A stretch of 64,000 nt of DNA from the NCBI GenBank assembly GCA_029392055.1, contig CP113928.1, positions 1,362,501 through 1,426,500 of the forward strand, in the 5' to 3' direction. A program made the translations under genes and the position numbers. Positions 1-8,496 of this stretch are shown one piece after another. A model generated the notes under the pieces. The model saw only the letters and a list, made by a program, of their open reading frames with translations. It was not told the DNA's origin and ran no database searches. The DNA comes from Leuconostocaceae bacterium ESL0723 (lineage in GTDB: Bacteria; Bacillota; Bacilli; Lactobacillales; Lactobacillaceae). Within the stretch, counting starts at the first letter, position 1. Every line of letters starts with the position of its first letter.

Positions 1-2613
1 ACGGACTTCGCGGGCCTTCTCACCAAAGATAGCGTGCAAAAGACGTTCTTCGGCTGAGAGGTCGGTAACACCCTTAGGGGTCACCTTACCAACCAAGATA
101 TCGCCATCGTGGACCTCGGCGCCGACGCGGATAATACCATTTTCATCCAAGTCCCGGAGCTGTTCTTCACCGGTGTTAGGGATTTCACGGGTAATTTCTT
201 CCGGCCCTAATTTAGTATCACGGGCCTCAGAATCGTATTCTTCAATGTGAATTGACGTATAAACGTCTTCACGAACCAAACGCTCATTCAGGATGATGGC
301 ATCCTCGAAGTTATAACCCTGCCAGGTCATAAAGGCGATGGTTGGGTTTTGTCCCAAAGCCAGTTCGCCTAACTCCATGGAAGGACCATCAGCCAAAACT
401 TCGTCGGCTTCAACCTGTTCACCAACCTTAACGATTGGCTTTTGGTTATAGTTCTTACCACCGTTAGAACGGCGGAACTTCATCAAATCATAAGTGTCGA
501 GCTGACCGTCTTCGCGGCGCACCCGGATCTGCTTAGCATCAACGTACTCAACTTCACCAGCGGCACTCGAAATTACCGCGGCACCAGAATCGTGGGCCGC
601 CTTATATTCGACACCAGTACCCACGATTGGGGCGTGGGGGTCAAGCAAAGGCACGGCCTGACGCTGCATGTTGGCACCCATCAGGGCCCGGTTAGAATCA
701 TCGTTTTCCAAGAAAGGAATTACTGAAGTTCCAACTGAGACAACCTGCTTAGGCGAAACATCGACATAGTCAATCTTTTCGACCGGCGTCTCGATGTTTT
801 CCTCACCAAAACGGGCCATGGCGGTTTCGTGCACGAAGCTACCATCGTCTTCCAGCTCGGTGTTGGCCTGGGCGACGATGTAGTTATCTTCTTCATCGGC
901 CGTCAGGTAGTCGATTCGGTCCGTAACCTTGTGCGTACCCCAGTCAACCCGTCGGTATGGCGTTTCGATGAAGCCGTACTTGTTAATCCGACCGTAAGTG
1001 GCCAGGGAGTTAATCAATCCGATGTTAGGACCTTCGGGCGTCTCGATTGGGTCAATTCGACCATAGTGGGTGTAGTGCACATCACGCACTTCAACGCCGG
1101 CCCGGTCACGGGTCAAACCACCAGGTCCAAGGGCTGACAGACGACGCTTGTGGTTCATTTCACCCAAGGGGTTAGTCTGATCCATGAACTGGGAAAGCTG
1201 AGAAGAACCAAAGAATTCCTTGACAGCGGCAACAACTGGCCGAATGTTAATCAACTGTTGTGGCGTAACCGTGTTGGCGTCCTGGATTGACATCCGCTCA
1301 CGAACAACACGCTCCATCCGGGTCAAACCAATCCGGAACTGGTTTTGCAGAAGCTCACCAACGGAACGGATGCGACGGTTTCCCAGGTGATCGATATCAT
1401 CAACCTGGCCAACGCCTTCTTGTAAGTTCAAGAAGTAGTTGATACCAGCCAAAATATCAGCTGGGCGAACGTTGTGTTCGTCAGCAGGAATGTGACCGTT
1501 ACCAATCAAGAGCAAGGTCTTGTCTGGGTTTTCAGGGGACTCAATCTTAATCTTTTGTAGTACAACTGGGTCCTGCAAAACGGCATCGCCACTTGGCGTG
1601 TAAGTAACCGTCTTGAAGTCGTCGCGGTCCAGGTAAGGGGCCAACTTCGCCATAACCGTCTTATCAACCAAGGTACCCTTTTCGGCCAAGATTTCACCGG
1701 AATCAGGATCAGCCAAGGTCTCAGCCAGCGTTTGGTTAAGCAGACGACTCTTTAATGAAAGCTTCTTATTAATCTTGTAACGACCAACCGGTGCCAAATC
1801 ATAGCGCTTAGGGTCGAAGAAACGCGCCACCAAAAGGGCCCGCGATGAATCAGCCGTCTTAGGCTCACCGGGACGTAGGCGCTCATAGATGTCCTTCAAA
1901 GATTCCTCAACACGGGAATCAGACATGTTCTTGTGAACATCCTTTTCCAGGGTCATGTTCAAGGCATCGTATGAATCGGAGAAGATATCGATGATATCTG
2001 AATCAGAACCAAAGCCAAGCGCCCGGACCAACTCAGTCATCAGCAGCTTACGAGTCCGGTCAATGCGAACGTTGGCAATGCCCTTGGCATCCGTCTCATA
2101 CTCCAACCAAGCACCCCGGTTAGGGATAACCGTGGTACCAAAGTGAGGGCGGCCGTTCTTGTCGGTCTCCTCGTTATAGTAGATACCAGGGGAGCGGACC
2201 AACTGAGAAACGATTACTCGTTCGGCACCGTTAATAATGAAAGTTCCCTGATCGGTCATCAAAGGAAAGTCGCCAAAGAAGACATCCTGGGACTTAATTT
2301 CACCGGTTTCATGGTTGGTCAAACGCAGCGTCACGTGCAAAGGTGCCGAATAGTTGGCATCGTGCTCGCGGGCTTCGTCAATGTTGTACTTAGGCTCCAT
2401 GAGCTTATAGTCAACGTACTCCAAAGAAAGGTTTCCCTGGAAGTCGTCGATTGGCATGATGTCGTTAAACATCTCCTTAATTCCTTCGTCAAGGAACCAC
2501 TTATAGGATGCCGTTTGTACTTCAATCAAGTTTGGAATATCCAGCACTTCTTTGATGCTGGCATACGACCGACGGGTACGGTACTTACCGTACTTTACTA
2601 AATGTCCTGCCAC
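1..2613 (-). CDS. rpoB: RNA polymerase beta subunit, N-terminal 871 residues (runs off the window)
   Basis: This is the catalytic beta subunit of DNA-dependent RNA polymerase, acting in the cytoplasm. The minus strand is open from a GTG at 2611-2613 through the window edge, so the C-terminal part is outside. The translation begins [20 protein letters not shown] and later carries the rifampicin-region segment [13 protein letters not shown], followed by [19 protein letters not shown], which are family hallmarks. The GTG start is chosen because GAGGTGA lies just upstream at the right distance and the encoded N terminus matches other Firmicutes. The frame is intact across all visible codons. A promoter and structured leader precede it. 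Confidence 0.98.
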   Translation of the reverse strand, partial: MAGHLVKYGKYRTRRSYASIKEVLDIPNLIEVQTASYKWFLDEGIKEMFNDIMPIDDFQGNLSLEYVDYKLMEPKYNIDEAREHDANYSAPLHVTLRLTNHETGEIKSQDVFFGDFPLMTDQGTFIINGAERVIVSQLVRSPGIYYNEETDKNGRPHFGTTVIPNRGAWLEYETDAKGIANVRIDRTRKLLMTELVRALGFGSDSDIIDIFSDSYDALNMTLEKDVHKNMSDSRVEESLKDIYERLRPGEPKTADSSRALLVARFFDPKRYDLAPVGRYKINKKLSLKSRLLNQTLAETLADPDSGEILAEKGTLVDKTVMAKLAPYLDRDDFKTVTYTPSGDAVLQDPVVLQKIKIESPENPDKTLLLIGNGHIPADEHNVRPADILAGINYFLNLQEGVGQVDDIDHLGNRRIRSVGELLQNQFRIGLTRMERVVRERMSIQDANTVTPQQLINIRPVVAAVKEFFGSSQLSQFMDQTNPLGEMNHKRRLSALGPGGLTRDRAGVEVRDVHYTHYGRIDPIETPEGPNIGLINSLATYGRINKYGFIETPYRRVDWGTHKVTDRIDYLTADEEDNYIVAQANTELEDDGSFVHETAMARFGEENIETPVEKIDYVDVSPKQVVSVGTSVIPFLENDDSNRALMGANMQRQAVPLLDPHAPIVGTGVEYKAAHDSGAAVISSAAGEVEYVDAKQIRVRREDGQLDTYDLMKFRRSNGGKNYNQKPIVKVGEQVEADEVLADGPSMELGELALGQNPTIAFMTWQGYNFEDAIILNERLVREDVYTSIHIEEYDSEARDTKLGPEEITREIPNTGEEQLRDLDENGIIRVGAEVHDGDILVGKVTPKGVTDLSAEERLLHAIFGEKAREVR

Positions 2614-2862
2614 ACTGTTCACCTCATTTAAAATTCACCGTGTCTGGCCTCGCCTAAACATTACAATTTGATTACAAATTGCCGTTTAACCCCCGAAAGC
2701 GGGTCCCAAGGGCACAAAAAAAGCAATCGTCGCCGTTTCCGCAGCAAACGTTGCCTCAATATAATGGGTCTGTGGACAATAGATCACAGCCCCCGTATTT
2801 ATTCACAGTGTTACTGCTCAATATTATACGCCATCCCCTAAAAATTGCAAGGATTTCCCGGA
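2614..2862 (-). promoter_or_regulatory. rpoB promoter and structured 5' leader (possible Lacto-rpoB element)
   Basis: On the minus strand a -35 TTGCAA (2845-2850) and a -10 TATAAT (2823-2828) with 16 bp between them start a leader of about 200 nt. The leader folds into several hairpins, including CTGTG/CACAG arms, a GC-rich hairpin followed by seven T residues (2715-2755), and a CCCG/CGGG hairpin. A long conserved rpoB leader called the Lacto-rpoB motif is known in Lactobacillales, and this is likely the same element. I did not match its covariance model. The T-tract hairpin could also stop transcripts from the upstream ABC operon. Confidence 0.6.
2715..2755 (-). terminator. Intrinsic-terminator-like hairpin inside the rpoB leader
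   Basis: Complementary arms GCAACGT and ACGATTGC (one bulged A) are followed on the minus strand by TTTTTTTG. It lies downstream of the rpoB promoter, so it would attenuate rpoB as well as end the ABC operon upstream. The hairpin is imperfect in its upper half. Confidence 0.6.
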
Positions 2863-4047
2863 CTAATTTTGTTCCTGGGAATTGGCGCCAGCCTGCCACT
2901 GGGCCAAGAAGACACTGTCGTCAACCAGGTCAGGTAGGTAGGTCTGGTTAAAGTCTTTTAGGTTTTGTTCCGGGTCAATGTCTTGGAAGGCTGCGGGATA
3001 AAGCTGCTTGGCAATAAATTCCACTAAGACATAGTCCTTCATGGTCCGCATCAGGTGGTTATCCATGGCGTAAACCTGGCCATTTTTAACCGCCCTTAAG
3101 TTCCTAAAACCCGGGCGCTGGTTGATTAAGGCCGTTAAACTGGCCTGGGTCTGCTGGGCGCTGACCCCGTAACCGATTTTTAAGGCAGCCGTCTGACTAT
3201 CGGCATAATTGGTCCCGTCTAGGAAAATGGCATCTGGATTCTGTTGAAAAAGAAATTCCGGGTTCACATCCCCAGTGCCCTTGATGCGGCTGGCATAGAT
3301 GTTTTTGGCGCCTGCCTCTTCGGCCAAGACCCCCATCAGCATCTGACTGCCATAGGCCTTACCGTACTGGGCATAGGAGGCCCCGGCGGACCGCTGCTCG
3401 AAGTAGGCCGTCTTTTTCGTCTTGACCTGTTTAAGGCGCAGGGCGACTTGGTTAAGATGGTCCTGGTAATTCTGATTAACGGCAGCCGCCCGTTTTTGGG
3501 TGCCAAAAATTTCTCCAAGGATTTTAGTTGACTGGTAGTGAGCAGCAGGTTTGAGGTCCGTATAATCAATAAAGACCACCGGGATGCCCAGTTCGCCCAG
3601 CCTATCGATGTTTCCCTGACCAATTCCTTCATATTGATAGTTGGCTAAAATCACCAAATCAGGCTTGGTTGCAATTAGCTTTTCTAAGTTGAAGTTACTT
3701 TTTAAAGTTGAGCCGACATCGGTCACCTGACGAAAGCCCGGGGACTTGGCCTTCAGCATTTGATAAAGGTCACCGGAATAGTTAGCCGTGTCAAAGATGG
3801 AGCTGGCCGTCACCCGTTCAAAGGCTCGCGGTCCGGCCACCGTCAGTAGGTTTTGATAATAGTAAGGATAGTAGGCCCGCTTAACTTGGCGGGGAATGGT
3901 GACCCGGCGCCCACGAACGTCGATGATAGTGTGGGTGGCCTGAGTTAAATTGGGTTGGACACCACTGCGCTGCGACAGGGTGACTAAGCCCCACAGAATG
4001 GCCAAGCCGACACCAACTATCAGAATCCACTGGCTAATCTTTTTCAT
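2863..4047 (-). CDS. FecB/FepB-type ABC transporter substrate-binding protein
   Basis: This 394-residue extracellular binding protein would capture an iron chelate, haem or cobalamin and deliver it to the permease encoded upstream. Residues about 7-26 form one hydrophobic segment, followed by a fold with the family's IDVRGRRVTIP start, the KPDLVILA strand at about residue 135 and a C-terminal helical lobe. There is no Cys after the hydrophobic segment, so it looks like a membrane-anchored protein and not a lipoprotein. Its ATG overlaps the ATPase stop by 4 bp (ATGA), which indicates a translationally coupled operon. The ligand cannot be told from sequence. Confidence 0.85.
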   Translation of the reverse strand: MKKISQWILIVGVGLAILWGLVTLSQRSGVQPNLTQATHTIIDVRGRRVTIPRQVKRAYYPYYYQNLLTVAGPRAFERVTASSIFDTANYSGDLYQMLKAKSPGFRQVTDVGSTLKSNFNLEKLIATKPDLVILANYQYEGIGQGNIDRLGELGIPVVFIDYTDLKPAAHYQSTKILGEIFGTQKRAAAVNQNYQDHLNQVALRLKQVKTKKTAYFEQRSAGASYAQYGKAYGSQMLMGVLAEEAGAKNIYASRIKGTGDVNPEFLFQQNPDAIFLDGTNYADSQTAALKIGYGVSAQQTQASLTALINQRPGFRNLRAVKNGQVYAMDNHLMRTMKDYVLVEFIAKQLYPAAFQDIDPEQNLKDFNQTYLPDLVDDSVFLAQWQAGANSQEQN

Positions 4048-4793
4048 TGATCCAACCCCGCTTGAACCCGGAGGGGAATCACGGCCAGGTGGCCGTCGCG
4101 GGTGGCCATCACTTCAAGTTCGACCCCATACAGGTTCTGGAGGGCTTCGACCTGTAAGACCTCATCAGGGGTGCCAGCCGTGGTCAACTGGCCCTGGTCC
4201 ATCAGGTAAATTTGATCAGAAAAGCGGGCTGCCAGGGTCAGGTCATGGATGACCATGATGCCAACAATGCCGTGCTGGTGGACGTAGGTTTGCACGACGT
4301 TTAAATATTCCAGCTGCTTATTTAAGTCCAGGGCCGAGGTCGGCTCATCGGCAATCAACACCGTTGGCTGGCCAACCAGGGCCTGGGCCAAAACCACCAA
4401 CTGCTGCTGACCCCCGGATAAGGAACCAAATTTCCGCTCAGCCAAGTGACTCAGTTTCAAATCAGCTAGCACCTGGTTGACCTGGCCTAGTTGCTGGTTG
4501 CTAACCTGCCAGGACAGGCTGCCATAGAGGCCCATTAGGACGAATTCAAAAACGGTAAAGTACTGGTCACTGACCGTGCTCTGGGGAATGTAGGCCACCT
4601 TATCATCCTCGGCCAATTTAACCTCTCCTTGGTAGTTTTCTAGTCCCACCAAGGCTTTAACCAACATGCTTTTCCCCGACCCGTTAACACCGATAATACT
4701 GGTCAGGGTGCCACTGGCAAAGCGGGCGTTGATATCCTTTAAAATCGGTTGGCGGCCCTTGCTAAGGTTTAGATTTTGGACGGTAATGGTCAT
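4044..4793 (-). CDS. FecE-type ABC transporter ATP-binding protein
   Basis: This 249-residue cytoplasmic ATPase drives import through the neighbouring permease. Walker A GVNGSGKS is near residue 37, the signature LSGGQQQ near 124, and Walker B VLIADEPT with the catalytic Glu follows. A His switch occurs in VIHDLTL. The length and motifs match the FecE/BtuD class of metal-chelate and cobalamin importers. It overlaps the permease and binding-protein genes by 4 bp on each side, so the three genes form one transcript running from the promoter near 5.86 kb. Confidence 0.92.
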   Translation of the reverse strand: MTITVQNLNLSKGRQPILKDINARFASGTLTSIIGVNGSGKSMLVKALVGLENYQGEVKLAEDDKVAYIPQSTVSDQYFTVFEFVLMGLYGSLSWQVSNQQLGQVNQVLADLKLSHLAERKFGSLSGGQQQLVVLAQALVGQPTVLIADEPTSALDLNKQLEYLNVVQTYVHQHGIVGIMVIHDLTLAARFSDQIYLMDQGQLTTAGTPDEVLQVEALQNLYGVELEVMATRDGHLAVIPLRVQAGLDQ

Positions 4794-5791
4794 GCGCGCT
4801 GCCCCTTTCGCATGGCGACAACAATCATAAAGGGAATGCCGACCAGGCTGGTAATAATGCCAATCGGGATAATGGTACCGGGCACTAAGTGCTTAGAAAT
4901 CACGGCCGCAATCAGTAGGACCAAGGCGCCCATGATGGCCGAACCAATAATAGTAAAGCGGCTGTCGTTACCGACCACAGCCTTGACAAAGTGTGGCGCA
5001 ATTAAGCCTACAAAGCCAATTGTCCCCACAAAGGAGACCGCCACCGCCGTCACCAGGGCCGAGGCCAAAAAGATTAGTAGGCGGGTGTTGCGGACATTGA
5101 CGCCCATGGCTTGGGCGCTATCGTCTGACAAAAGCAGGAGGTTCATGGCCCAGGCCTTGCGGTAAATCAAGACCCCAGCCACATACAACACCACGAAAAT
5201 GACAATGACACTGTCCCAGGAAGACCGCGAAAGGTCACCCAGACTCCAGGTCGTCATCCGCTGGACATCACGCTCGGTCGACAGGTACTGGGTGAGCTGC
5301 TGGAGGGCGGTAAAAAAGAGGTTGATGGAGACCCCAACCAGGATAATCGTGTTCATGCTCACCCGACGCCCAGTGAAGACCAGGAGGATTAAGGCACTCC
5401 CTAAAAAGCTGACCACGACGGCACTGACCTGGACATTGTACTGGCCAAAAACAAAGGGAAAGCCGCTGATGATACTCAGCGAGGCCCCAAAGCCAGCCGC
5501 TGACGACAGTCCCAGGGTAAAGGGGGTGGCAATCGGGTTACGGAGCATGTTCTGCATGCAAAGGCCGGCCAATCCCAGCGCCGCCCCAACCAGGGCACAG
5601 GTCAGCGTCCGGGTTAGCCGCAGGTTTAACAAGACACCCCGCAGGTTATCGCCACTACCCAGCCGGCCGGTAACCAGCTGGTTAAAGCCAACCAGGCCGT
5701 GGAAAATATCAAAAAACATCAGTGCGAGGACGACCAAGGCCATCAGAGTTAAGTAGGCAATCCTACGCCGGTTTTGTTGTCGGTAAGCCAT
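4790..5791 (-). CDS. FecCD-family ABC transporter permease
   Basis: This 333-residue membrane protein has about nine to ten hydrophobic segments and belongs to the FecCD/BtuC family, which acts as a homodimer. Family features are the ALVGAALGLAGLCMQNMLRNPIATP segment region (residues about 65-90) and FVGLIAPHFVK near residue 258, which contacts the ATPase. It is the first gene of the operon permease-ATPase-binding protein. No second permease is present, consistent with a homodimer. The substrate is probably an iron siderophore, haem or a corrinoid; this is inference from family membership. Confidence 0.92.
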   Translation of the reverse strand: MAYRQQNRRRIAYLTLMALVVLALMFFDIFHGLVGFNQLVTGRLGSGDNLRGVLLNLRLTRTLTCALVGAALGLAGLCMQNMLRNPIATPFTLGLSSAAGFGASLSIISGFPFVFGQYNVQVSAVVVSFLGSALILLVFTGRRVSMNTIILVGVSINLFFTALQQLTQYLSTERDVQRMTTWSLGDLSRSSWDSVIVIFVVLYVAGVLIYRKAWAMNLLLLSDDSAQAMGVNVRNTRLLIFLASALVTAVAVSFVGTIGFVGLIAPHFVKAVVGNDSRFTIIGSAIMGALVLLIAAVISKHLVPGTIIPIGIITSLVGIPFMIVVAMRKGQRA

Positions 5792-5837
5792 CGTTAGTCC
5801 CTTTCTTAGAAACGGTGGTTTGCGCTGCTCATCAAAT

Positions 5838-5880
5838 TAGTTAACCGGTTAACTATAAGGGCAAATAACCGGGCTGTCAA
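5838..5880 (-). promoter_or_regulatory. Promoter and 18-bp palindromic operator of the Fec-type operon
   Basis: On the minus strand TTGACA (5875-5880) and TATAGT (5852-5857) are separated by exactly 17 bp. A perfect 18-bp palindrome, TAGTTAACCGGTTAACTA (5838-5855), overlaps the -10 and the expected start of transcription. This geometry is that of a repressor operator. It does not resemble a Fur box, so a TetR- or MarR-type regulator is more likely. Confidence 0.8.
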
Positions 5881-5938
5881 TCCTAAAATCGGCGGGCCAA
5901 CTGGCATACCTCACCTAGTGCCACCTGAAGCCGTCCTG

Positions 5939-5975
5939 TATAATGGCCTTAACTAAAACGATTGGCGGGGTGAAA
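5939..5975 (+). promoter_or_regulatory. -10 element and ribosome binding site of the Bce-type regulator gene
   Basis: TATAAT at 5939-5944 is a consensus -10, with no good -35 at 17 bp. GGGGTG at 5967-5972 serves as the ribosome binding site. Because the -10 overlaps an in-frame ATG at 5943, that ATG cannot be the start, which places the real start at 5976. Confidence 0.6.
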
Positions 5976-6653
5976 ATGGCTTATAAAATTTTTATCGTTG
6001 AAGATAATCCAGAAATCGTGGCCCTCCTACAAAAGGGGCTAAGCAGCTGGGGCATGGCTGCAGCAAGTTGTCATGACTTTAACCAGGTCGGCGAGGAAGT
6101 GGCGGCTTATGACCCGGACCTGATTTTAATGGACGTCAACCTACCCTTCCACAACGGCTTTTTCTGGACCCAGCAAATCCGCAGCCAGGATAACACGCCC
6201 ATTATTTTCCTCTCCAGCCGCGATGAGGACAGTGACCAAATTATGGCCATGAATTTTGGGGCCGACGACTATATCACCAAGCCCTTTAATCTCGACCTGC
6301 TGGCCGCTAAAATCCAGGCCTTACTACGCCGCCAACACCAGTCGGCTGGCAGCAGCCAGCGCCTGCACTTTGCCGGCTACCAGTTAGACATTTTAGATAA
6401 CACCCTGGCCAATGATGGGGCCAGCATTACCCTGTCTAAGAATGAAACCAAGCTCTTACACCATCTCTTTACCCATCCCCAGCAGCTAGTGGCCCGCGAG
6501 GATATCATTGCTGATCTCTGGGAGGACGGGGAATTTATTGACCGTAATACCCTCTCGGTCACCTTGGGCCGCCTGCGAACGAAGAGTGCGCCGCTGGGCT
6601 TTGACCGCCACCTACAAACCGTAAAGGGGAAGGGATTGATGCTTCGTGATTAA
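5976..6653 (+). CDS. BceR-type response regulator (OmpR family)
   Basis: This 225-residue regulator has an N-terminal receiver domain with the acidic pair ED at residues 8-9, a phospho-acceptor Asp in LILMDVNLP near residue 50, and the conserved Lys in ITKPF near 100. The C-terminal winged-helix domain (about 125-225) ends VKGKGLML. It forms a two-component system with the kinase encoded next, whose GTG start overlaps by 8 bp. By analogy with BceR it should activate the ABC transporter genes downstream when a cell-wall-active peptide is sensed. The start at 5976 follows a GGGGTG ribosome binding site. Confidence 0.92.
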   Translation: MAYKIFIVEDNPEIVALLQKGLSSWGMAAASCHDFNQVGEEVAAYDPDLILMDVNLPFHNGFFWTQQIRSQDNTPIIFLSSRDEDSDQIMAMNFGADDYITKPFNLDLLAAKIQALLRRQHQSAGSSQRLHFAGYQLDILDNTLANDGASITLSKNETKLLHHLFTHPQQLVAREDIIADLWEDGEFIDRNTLSVTLGRLRTKSAPLGFDRHLQTVKGKGLMLRD

Positions 6654-7641
6654 GAAATTCCTGCAATCCATCGGCCGCTTTCTCCTGGATTTTTGGTATT
6701 TATACTTTATTTATGCGGTCATCCTGCTATCCCTGTGGTGGACGGTCAGCCTACGGGATGTGAATCTAGCCGTGGTGGCCGATGTCGCCTGGATTAGTAC
6801 CTATGTCCTAGTGGGCGTTTCCCTCTTTTTGTACTGGCGCTGGCGCCGTATCCAAAAAGACCTACAACAGCTCAGTCAAGAAAGCCACTTGGCCGAACTG
6901 CCCACCATCCCTACTTTTACCAGTACGGAACGCCACTACCAAAGCCTGGTCCGCCAACAAATTCAAGACCTGGCCGCCACCCAGGCCGCCCTTGACCAGC
7001 AGGGTCAAGACCTGCAGGACTACTATGCCCTCTGGGTGCACCAGATTAAGGTGCCGCTTTCGGTCTTGGACTTGATGAGCCAAACCGGCACCGTCGACGT
7101 GTCCCAAACCCGGCGACAACTGCTGGCCATCAACCAGTACTTAGAAATGATGCTCCAGTACGTCCGCCTGCAAAACTTCAACCAGGACCTGAATTACGAA
7201 AAGGTCGCGGTGCGGCCCATTTTAGTCGACATTCTGAAAGACTATCGCTACTGGTTTATCGAAAAAAACCTTAGCGTCATCTTGGGCGATAGCGATTTTA
7301 CGGTCACCACCGACCCGAAGTGGCTCCGCTTTGTCTTTGAACAGCTTATTTTTAACGCGATTAAGTACACTGAGGCCGGCCAAATTCAGATTGACTGTAC
7401 GCCCAACCAGGCAGTGGTCGTCGAAGACAGCGGCATTGGGATTGCCGCAGCCGACCTGCCCCTGATTTTCCAGGCTGGTTATACCGGCTACAACGGCCGC
7501 CTGGACCAAAATGCCAGTGGTCTAGGCCTCTACCTTGTCCATGAAATCTTGAGCCGGTTGGGACATGGTATCACCATCACCGCCGAAGTCGGGGTGGGTA
7601 CCCAGGTCACTGTCGACCTGGCTCAGGACGACTTTGCTTAG
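6646..7641 (+). CDS. BceS-type intramembrane-sensing histidine kinase
   Basis: This 331-residue kinase starts at GTG 6646 behind an AAGGGGAAGGGA ribosome binding site. Two transmembrane helices at about 13-32 and 40-62 are joined by only a few residues, so it has no real sensor domain, the mark of intramembrane-sensing kinases that take their signal from the partner ABC transporter. The phosphorylated His is in LWVHQIKVPLS near residue 133. N, G1 and G2 boxes follow as NAIKYT, DSGIGI and GLGLYL. It pairs with the upstream regulator and the BceAB-like transporter downstream. Confidence 0.92.
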   Translation: MIKKFLQSIGRFLLDFWYLYFIYAVILLSLWWTVSLRDVNLAVVADVAWISTYVLVGVSLFLYWRWRRIQKDLQQLSQESHLAELPTIPTFTSTERHYQSLVRQQIQDLAATQAALDQQGQDLQDYYALWVHQIKVPLSVLDLMSQTGTVDVSQTRRQLLAINQYLEMMLQYVRLQNFNQDLNYEKVAVRPILVDILKDYRYWFIEKNLSVILGDSDFTVTTDPKWLRFVFEQLIFNAIKYTEAGQIQIDCTPNQAVVVEDSGIGIAAADLPLIFQAGYTGYNGRLDQNASGLGLYLVHEILSRLGHGITITAEVGVGTQVTVDLAQDDFA

Positions 7642-7647
7642 CCAACC

Positions 7648-7710
7648 TTGCAAAAGTGTAAGTTTGGCGGGGCACCTGTAAGCTTGGCCAGTCCTCTTTT
7701 TCGCTAGACT
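7648..7710 (+). promoter_or_regulatory. bceAB-type promoter with BceR-like binding site and direct repeat
   Basis: TTGCA (7648-7652), four bases, TGTAA (7657-7661) matches the known BceR-type inverted repeat TNACA-N4-TGTAA with one mismatch. The 12-mer TGTAAGTTTGGC (7657-7668) recurs as TGTAAGCTTGGC at 7677-7688, exactly 20 bp (two helical turns) later. The second copy overlaps the -35 position of the -10 TAGACT (7705-7710). This fits an activator bound beside polymerase at a promoter with a poor -35. Confidence 0.72.
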
Positions 7711-7740
7711 GGGGTCATCAAGTAAAAGGGAGAGAATACG

Positions 7741-8496
7741 ATGACCTTACTTCAGGTTGAACACCTCAAAAAAGAATACCGTACCCGGAATACCCGTGAA
7801 ACTGTTTTAGCCTTGCGCGACATTAACTTCACGGTTGAGCCGGGTGAATTTGTCGCCATCATGGGGGAGTCTGGTTCGGGTAAGTCGACCTTGCTCAACT
7901 GCCTGGCCACCCTGGACCGGCCAACGGCCGGCCAGGTCACCCTCAACGGTGATAGCCTCAACACCCTCAGTGATCAAAAGGCGGCGGCCTACCGTCGCGA
8001 CCATCTCGGCTTTGTTTTCCAGGACTTTAACCTGCTCGACACACTCAATGTGGCGGACAATATCTACCTGCCCCTGGTGCTGGCTAAAAACACCAAGGGT
8101 AAGGAGGACAAGTTAACTGACCTAACCAACCGACTCGGTCTAAAGGCCCTGCTAGCCAAGTATCCCTACGAACTTTCAGGAGGTCAAAAACAACGGGTGG
8201 CGATTGCCCGGGCCCTCATCACCCAACCCGACCTGATTTTAGCCGATGAGCCGACCGGTGCCCTGGATTCTAAAAATGCCGCGGAAATTATGCGGATTTT
8301 AGCCGACTGCCACCAGCGCCAGCAAACGATTTTGATGGTGACCCACTCGGCGGTCACGGCCAGTCGGGCCCAACGGGTCCTCTTTGTCAAAGATGGTAAG
8401 ATTTTCCACCAGCTCTACCGGGGTGACCGGGATGGCGAGGAGATGTTTGCAGCCATCAACGACGCCATGGTTAATCTTTGGGGAGGGCTGTCGTAA
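7741..8496 (+). CDS. BceA-type ABC transporter ATPase
   Basis: This 251-residue ATPase powers the BceB-like permease encoded next. Walker A GESGSGKST is near residue 43, the signature LSGGQKQRVAIARAL near 146, Walker B LILADEPTGALD near 165, and a VTHS His switch near 201. The MacB/BceA class is indicated by FQDFNLLDTLNV after the Q-loop. In known Bce modules the pair removes bacitracin or lantibiotic-like peptides from lipid II-cycle intermediates and also activates the kinase. AAGGGAGAG gives a strong ribosome binding site. Confidence 0.93.
   Translation: MTLLQVEHLKKEYRTRNTRETVLALRDINFTVEPGEFVAIMGESGSGKSTLLNCLATLDRPTAGQVTLNGDSLNTLSDQKAAAYRRDHLGFVFQDFNLLDTLNVADNIYLPLVLAKNTKGKEDKLTDLTNRLGLKALLAKYPYELSGGQKQRVAIARALITQPDLILADEPTGALDSKNAAEIMRILADCHQRQQTILMVTHSAVTASRAQRVLFVKDGKIFHQLYRGDRDGEEMFAAINDAMVNLWGGLS

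Noticed and set aside
5199-5756. 185-codon plus-strand open frame
   Set aside because: It lies opposite the FecCD-type permease, is very rich in Arg, Ser and Thr, and has no ribosome site; it is a shadow of the real gene.
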